In this document: in pieces, positions 6,082 to 8,209 of the stretch
How positions within the stretch are numbered: position 1 is the first letter of the stretch
Layout of the letters: each line of letters starts with the position of its first letter
Notes under the pieces: generated by a model
Seen by the model: the letters and a program-made list of their open reading frames with translations, nothing else
Told to the model about the DNA's origin: nothing
The model's database searches: none
Source: Elusimicrobiota bacterium
GTDB lineage: Bacteria > Elusimicrobiota > Endomicrobiia > Endomicrobiales > Endomicrobiaceae
DNA: 8,209 nucleotides
Assembly (NCBI GenBank): GCA_031256695.1
Contig: JAIRQB010000169.1
Span: forward strand, 1-8,209
Reading direction: 5' to 3'
Position numbers and translations under genes: made by a program

Positions 6082-7374
6082 ATGGAACTATTATTATTTA
6101 TCAAAATCATTTTCTTTTTTATCTTGCTGTGCGCTCTCGCTTTTTTCAACGGCTCAGAGACAGCCATAGTGAGTTTAACAGAGTCCTCTTTAAAAGATTT
6201 AAAAAAGAGGCAGAGAGCGCCTCTGTCAAATGCCATTGCCTTTTGGGAAAATCATTCTGAAGAAACTATAGCGGCTATGATAATAGGAATGAATTTGTCC
6301 CTTATAGGACTCGGCATAACGGCGTCCTCAATATCTGCTGATTTGGATTATGCTGAATTTCCATTTTCCAAAACAGCGCTCTTTCAAAAATTGCGCCCTT
6401 ATCTCTATATAGTTTTGCCCGCTTTCTCCATAATAGCCGCGCTCTTATTCGGCAATATATTCCCAAAAACTTTTGCTAAATATAATTCTTATAAAATTGC
6501 GCCGAAAGTTTTCCCTATAATAATTCGGTTTTCAAAAATTTGCGGGGGCTTTTCAAAACTCTTATCTAAAACAGGAATGAAAATTGTCCGCCTTGCATCA
6601 AAAGACAAAGAAAATTTCAGCATTCAGGCGGGAGAGATAGATTTTTTATTGTCAAACAAAATCACATCGCCGCTGCCTCAACACAGCAGAGAAATAGTAA
6701 GCAAAATTATGGATTTCCCAGACAGAAAAGTATCTCAGGTGATGATTAGCCGCTCAAAAATCTTCGCCGTAAATCTAAACGACGACAAAGAAAACATTAT
6801 AAATTCAATCATAGATTCAAAATACTCGCGCATCCCGGCATACAGAGAAAATTTAAACAATATAGCAGGCATAATTTATGCAAGGGATTTGGCTTTCGCT
6901 TGGAAAAACTCAGACATTATCGCATTAGAGGATCTGATAAGACCCGCTTATTTTGTCCCTGAAAACGCCAAGGTCAACGATATTTTGAAAGAGTTTAAAA
7001 AAGGACGTTATCACATAGCGGTAGTAGTTGACGAATTTGCTTCAACTGTGGGAATAGTTTCCATAGAAGATTTGATAGAAGAAATTGTAGGAGAGGTTTT
7101 AGACGAATATGATAAAAGCGAAAATTTCGCATCAGATTTAGGTGGCGGCAGATATTTAATTCAGACAAACGAGGCTGTTTTAAATTTTAATGAAAAATTT
7201 AATTCAGACATCAAGGAAGAAGGCTTTACTACAATAAACGGATGGGTTTTGTCTCTTTTCGGCAGAATTCCAAAAGAAGGAGAAAAAATTAAATACAAGA
7301 ATTTTGAAATAGAAGTTTTAAAAGCGGATTCAAAAAAAACGGACAGGATACTGTTGAAATGTATTATCAAATAA
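6082..7374 (+). CDS. CNNM/CorC-family protein, DUF21 - CBS pair - CorC_HlyC domain
   Basis: This 430-residue protein is a full-length relative of the preceding gene product. The DUF21 domain (about 5-165) carries NGSETAIVSL (23-32) and the membrane Asn in GMN (69-71). Where most relatives have GExxPK it reads GNIFPK (124-129). CBS1 spans about 218-275 (RIPAY turn at 250-254) and CBS2 about 285-343, ending EEIVGEVLDEYD. The C-terminal CorC_HlyC domain (about 352-430) has GFTTINGWVLSLFGRIPKEGE (381-401). By family it is a candidate Mg2+/Co2+ exporter of the inner membrane. It follows corC1 after 21 bp, where I see no good ribosome binding site, so reinitiation from the upstream gene is possible. 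Its end overlaps recO by 16 bp. Sequence divergence from the first copy is large, so this is an old pair, not a recent duplication. Confidence 0.9.
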   Translation: MELLLFIKIIFFFILLCALAFFNGSETAIVSLTESSLKDLKKRQRAPLSNAIAFWENHSEETIAAMIIGMNLSLIGLGITASSISADLDYAEFPFSKTALFQKLRPYLYIVLPAFSIIAALLFGNIFPKTFAKYNSYKIAPKVFPIIIRFSKICGGFSKLLSKTGMKIVRLASKDKENFSIQAGEIDFLLSNKITSPLPQHSREIVSKIMDFPDRKVSQVMISRSKIFAVNLNDDKENIINSIIDSKYSRIPAYRENLNNIAGIIYARDLAFAWKNSDIIALEDLIRPAYFVPENAKVNDILKEFKKGRYHIAVVVDEFASTVGIVSIEDLIEEIVGEVLDEYDKSENFASDLGGGRYLIQTNEAVLNFNEKFNSDIKEEGFTTINGWVLSLFGRIPKEGEKIKYKNFEIEVLKADSKKTDRILLKCIIK

Positions 7375-8033
7375 AAGGATTAGTTTTAAATTCTAAAACC
7401 GAAGGCGAAGCCGACAAAGTTTCAGCCATTTATTCTCTTGAATGGGGCAAAATCTCTGCAATAGCGCCGGGGGCAAAAAAAATAAAGGCAAAATTAAACG
7501 CCGCCACAGAGCCTTTGACAGAGAGCGAATTTATGGTATATCAAAGCGCGCCGTCTATGCGTCCGAGGATTACGGGAGCGCGAGTAATAAATTCCAATGT
7601 CTCTTTAAAGACTGATTTTCAAAAAACTATTTATGCCCTATATGCCGCGGAGATTTGCGATAAAATGCTGCCTTATAATATTCAAAATGAAAAAAAATAC
7701 TCTTTGATAACAAGAATTTGGGAAATACTTGACAATACGCATTTTCCGCGCCGCGCAATAGCGGCTTTTACTTTAAGATTTTTAACTTTGTCGGGATATG
7801 CTTTCAGCGATTACATCAAGCAAGGAAATTTATCAATAGACAGAGATTTGCAAAAATCAATATATGAACTTTCAACTTGCCGCGGAAGCAGAATAGATGA
7901 ACTTGTCATAGACGACGGCAAAGTATGCCGTTTGGTGGAGAGTTATCTGTTAAACTATGCGCCGGAGCCAAAGTGCAGGATTTTTTTAGAAAAAATTTCA
8001 AAATTTAAAAGTAATGTCTTTGCCGAGTTGTAA
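7359..8033 (+). CDS. recO: DNA repair protein RecO
   Basis: RecO is a cytoplasmic recombination mediator. With RecR (and RecF) it loads RecA onto SSB-coated single-stranded DNA and anneals complementary strands. The 224-residue protein shows the N-terminal OB-fold (about 1-75) with the family pattern GLVLNSKTEGEADKVSAIYS (7-26), then GKISAIAPGAKK (30-41) and a Lys-rich turn. A helical C-terminal domain follows (about 80-224) with the FxLRFLxLSGY stretch (137-147). The four zinc-binding cysteines found after that stretch in many RecO proteins are not in place; only Cys174 and Cys190 remain. E. coli RecO also lacks them, so activity is not excluded. Its ATG lies within the end of the upstream corC gene, with AGGA 10 bases before it. 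The last codons form one arm of a long inverted repeat. Confidence 0.88.
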   Translation: MYYQIKGLVLNSKTEGEADKVSAIYSLEWGKISAIAPGAKKIKAKLNAATEPLTESEFMVYQSAPSMRPRITGARVINSNVSLKTDFQKTIYALYAAEICDKMLPYNIQNEKKYSLITRIWEILDNTHFPRRAIAAFTLRFLTLSGYAFSDYIKQGNLSIDRDLQKSIYELSTCRGSRIDELVIDDGKVCRLVESYLLNYAPEPKCRIFLEKISKFKSNVFAEL

Positions 8034-8094
8034 AACCAATATACAAGGCAACTTGAGTTGCCTTGCTTGATAGTTTTGCAACTCGGCAATGACA
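8015..8094. repeat. 80-bp imperfect inverted repeat with nested hairpin at the recO end
   Basis: The arms at 8015-8036 and 8073-8094 pair over 22 positions with one mismatch and one G-U wobble in RNA. The left arm covers the last codons and the stop of recO; the right arm reads GTTTTGCAACTCGGCAATGA onward. Between them sits a second, independent hairpin (8044-8065). The two-tier fold looks like a small palindromic repeat element, or a stabilising 3' structure on the operon mRNA. Confidence 0.7.
8044..8065. terminator. Hairpin behind recO, possible transcription terminator
   Basis: CAAGGCAACT and AGTTGCCTTG are perfect 10-bp arms separated by two bases, 10 bp after the recO stop. The following sequence has only a short T-run (TAGTTTTG), so it is at best a weak intrinsic terminator. 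Position at the end of the operon favours the role. Confidence 0.4.
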
Positions 8095-8101
8095 CCGTTG
8101 G

Positions 8102-8176
8102 TGGCGTCAAAGCCCAAATCTCTGGCGTCAAAACCCAGCCCTTCAGTGTCATTGCCCAAACCCGGGTGTCATTCCC
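8102..8176. repeat. Degenerate direct repeats of about 21 bp
   Basis: TGGCGTCAAAGCCCA (8102-8116) recurs as TGGCGTCAAAACCCA (8123-8137), 21 bp apart with one mismatch. TGTCATTGCC (8147-8156) then recurs as TGTCATTCCC (8167-8176), 20 bp apart. Spacing and the shared GTCA...CCC core suggest one decayed family of units. The unit also matches, in reverse, the outer part of the inverted-repeat right arm at 8085-8094. Confidence 0.55.
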
Positions 8177-8190
8177 GCGAAGGCGGGAAT
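8171..8190. repeat. dRS3-like palindrome (ATTCCCGC - GAAG - GCGGGAAT)
   Basis: Perfect 8-bp arms surround a GAAG loop. The form ATTCCC-N8-GGGAAT is the one described for neisserial dRS3 repeats, and similar GTCATTCCCGC...GCGGGAATCC elements occur as dispersed intergenic repeats in many bacteria. I infer a dispersed palindromic repeat here; a second copy is not visible in this window. Confidence 0.6.
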
Positions 8191-8209
8191 CCCTGTTGTC
8201 TTTGCCTTT

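Larger units (their letters stand above)
8034..8209. other. Non-coding repeat-rich tail after recO
   Basis: No credible gene is seen from the recO stop to the window edge. The stretch is richer in GC than the rest of the window and is made almost wholly of inverted and direct repeats, described separately. The minus-strand open frame over 7955-8152 is repeat sequence plus the complement of the recO end, with no protein-family features. Confidence 0.6.

Noticed and set aside
8102..8190. A CRISPR array in the right tail
   Set aside because: The units are about 21 bp, degenerate and without unique spacers of constant length between conserved repeats.

Overview
The window is AT-rich and densely coding. 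It holds two divergent gene blocks separated by one intergenic region of about 350 bp. Several things suggest a Gram-negative-type bacterium outside the Proteobacteria. These are a chlamydial-Pmp-like beta-helix surface protein with a signal peptide, a PgpH/YqfF-type cyclic-di-AMP phosphodiesterase (a family absent from most Proteobacteria), and the order pgpH - ybeY - two CNNM/CorC proteins - recO. Together with the low GC content, Elusimicrobiota (Endomicrobium-like) is my best guess, but this is an inference from gene style only and could be wrong.

Left block, minus strand (about 2720 down to 1): a NitT/TauT/SsuC-type ABC permease is followed by its ATPase, with the stop and start codons overlapping as ATGA. 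After 60 bp comes a large secreted protein that runs off the left edge. Its first 407 codons are open and read as a signal peptide, a head region, and about nine repeats of roughly 29 residues with GGAI and FTGN motifs. Two neighbouring repeats are almost identical at DNA level. No substrate-binding protein for the transporter is present in the window.

Centre (about 2720-3072): a non-coding divergent promoter region. It holds two runs of heptamer-phased simple repeats, two short perfect palindromes, and a plausible extended -10 promoter reading rightward.

Right block, plus strand (3073-8033): five genes that overlap or nearly touch, so probably one operon. They are a membrane HD-domain phosphodiesterase that lacks the usual extracellular domain, the rRNA-processing endonuclease YbeY with an altered third metal ligand, two consecutive CNNM/CorC-type membrane proteins (the first without the C-terminal CorC_HlyC domain), and the recombination mediator RecO. 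In many bacteria pgpH, ybeY and recO lie in a phoH-pgpH-ybeY-...-era-recO cluster. Here phoH and era are absent from the window and the two transport proteins take the middle position.

Right edge (8015-8209): a non-coding, repeat-rich tail. A long imperfect inverted repeat starts inside the last codons of recO and encloses a smaller hairpin. It is followed by degenerate direct repeats of about 21 bp and a dRS3-like palindrome. I see no CRISPR array, tRNA, rRNA or transposase gene. The points most worth a second look are the domain-deleted PgpH, the YbeY His-to-Asp substitution, and the repeat element at the 3' end of recO.
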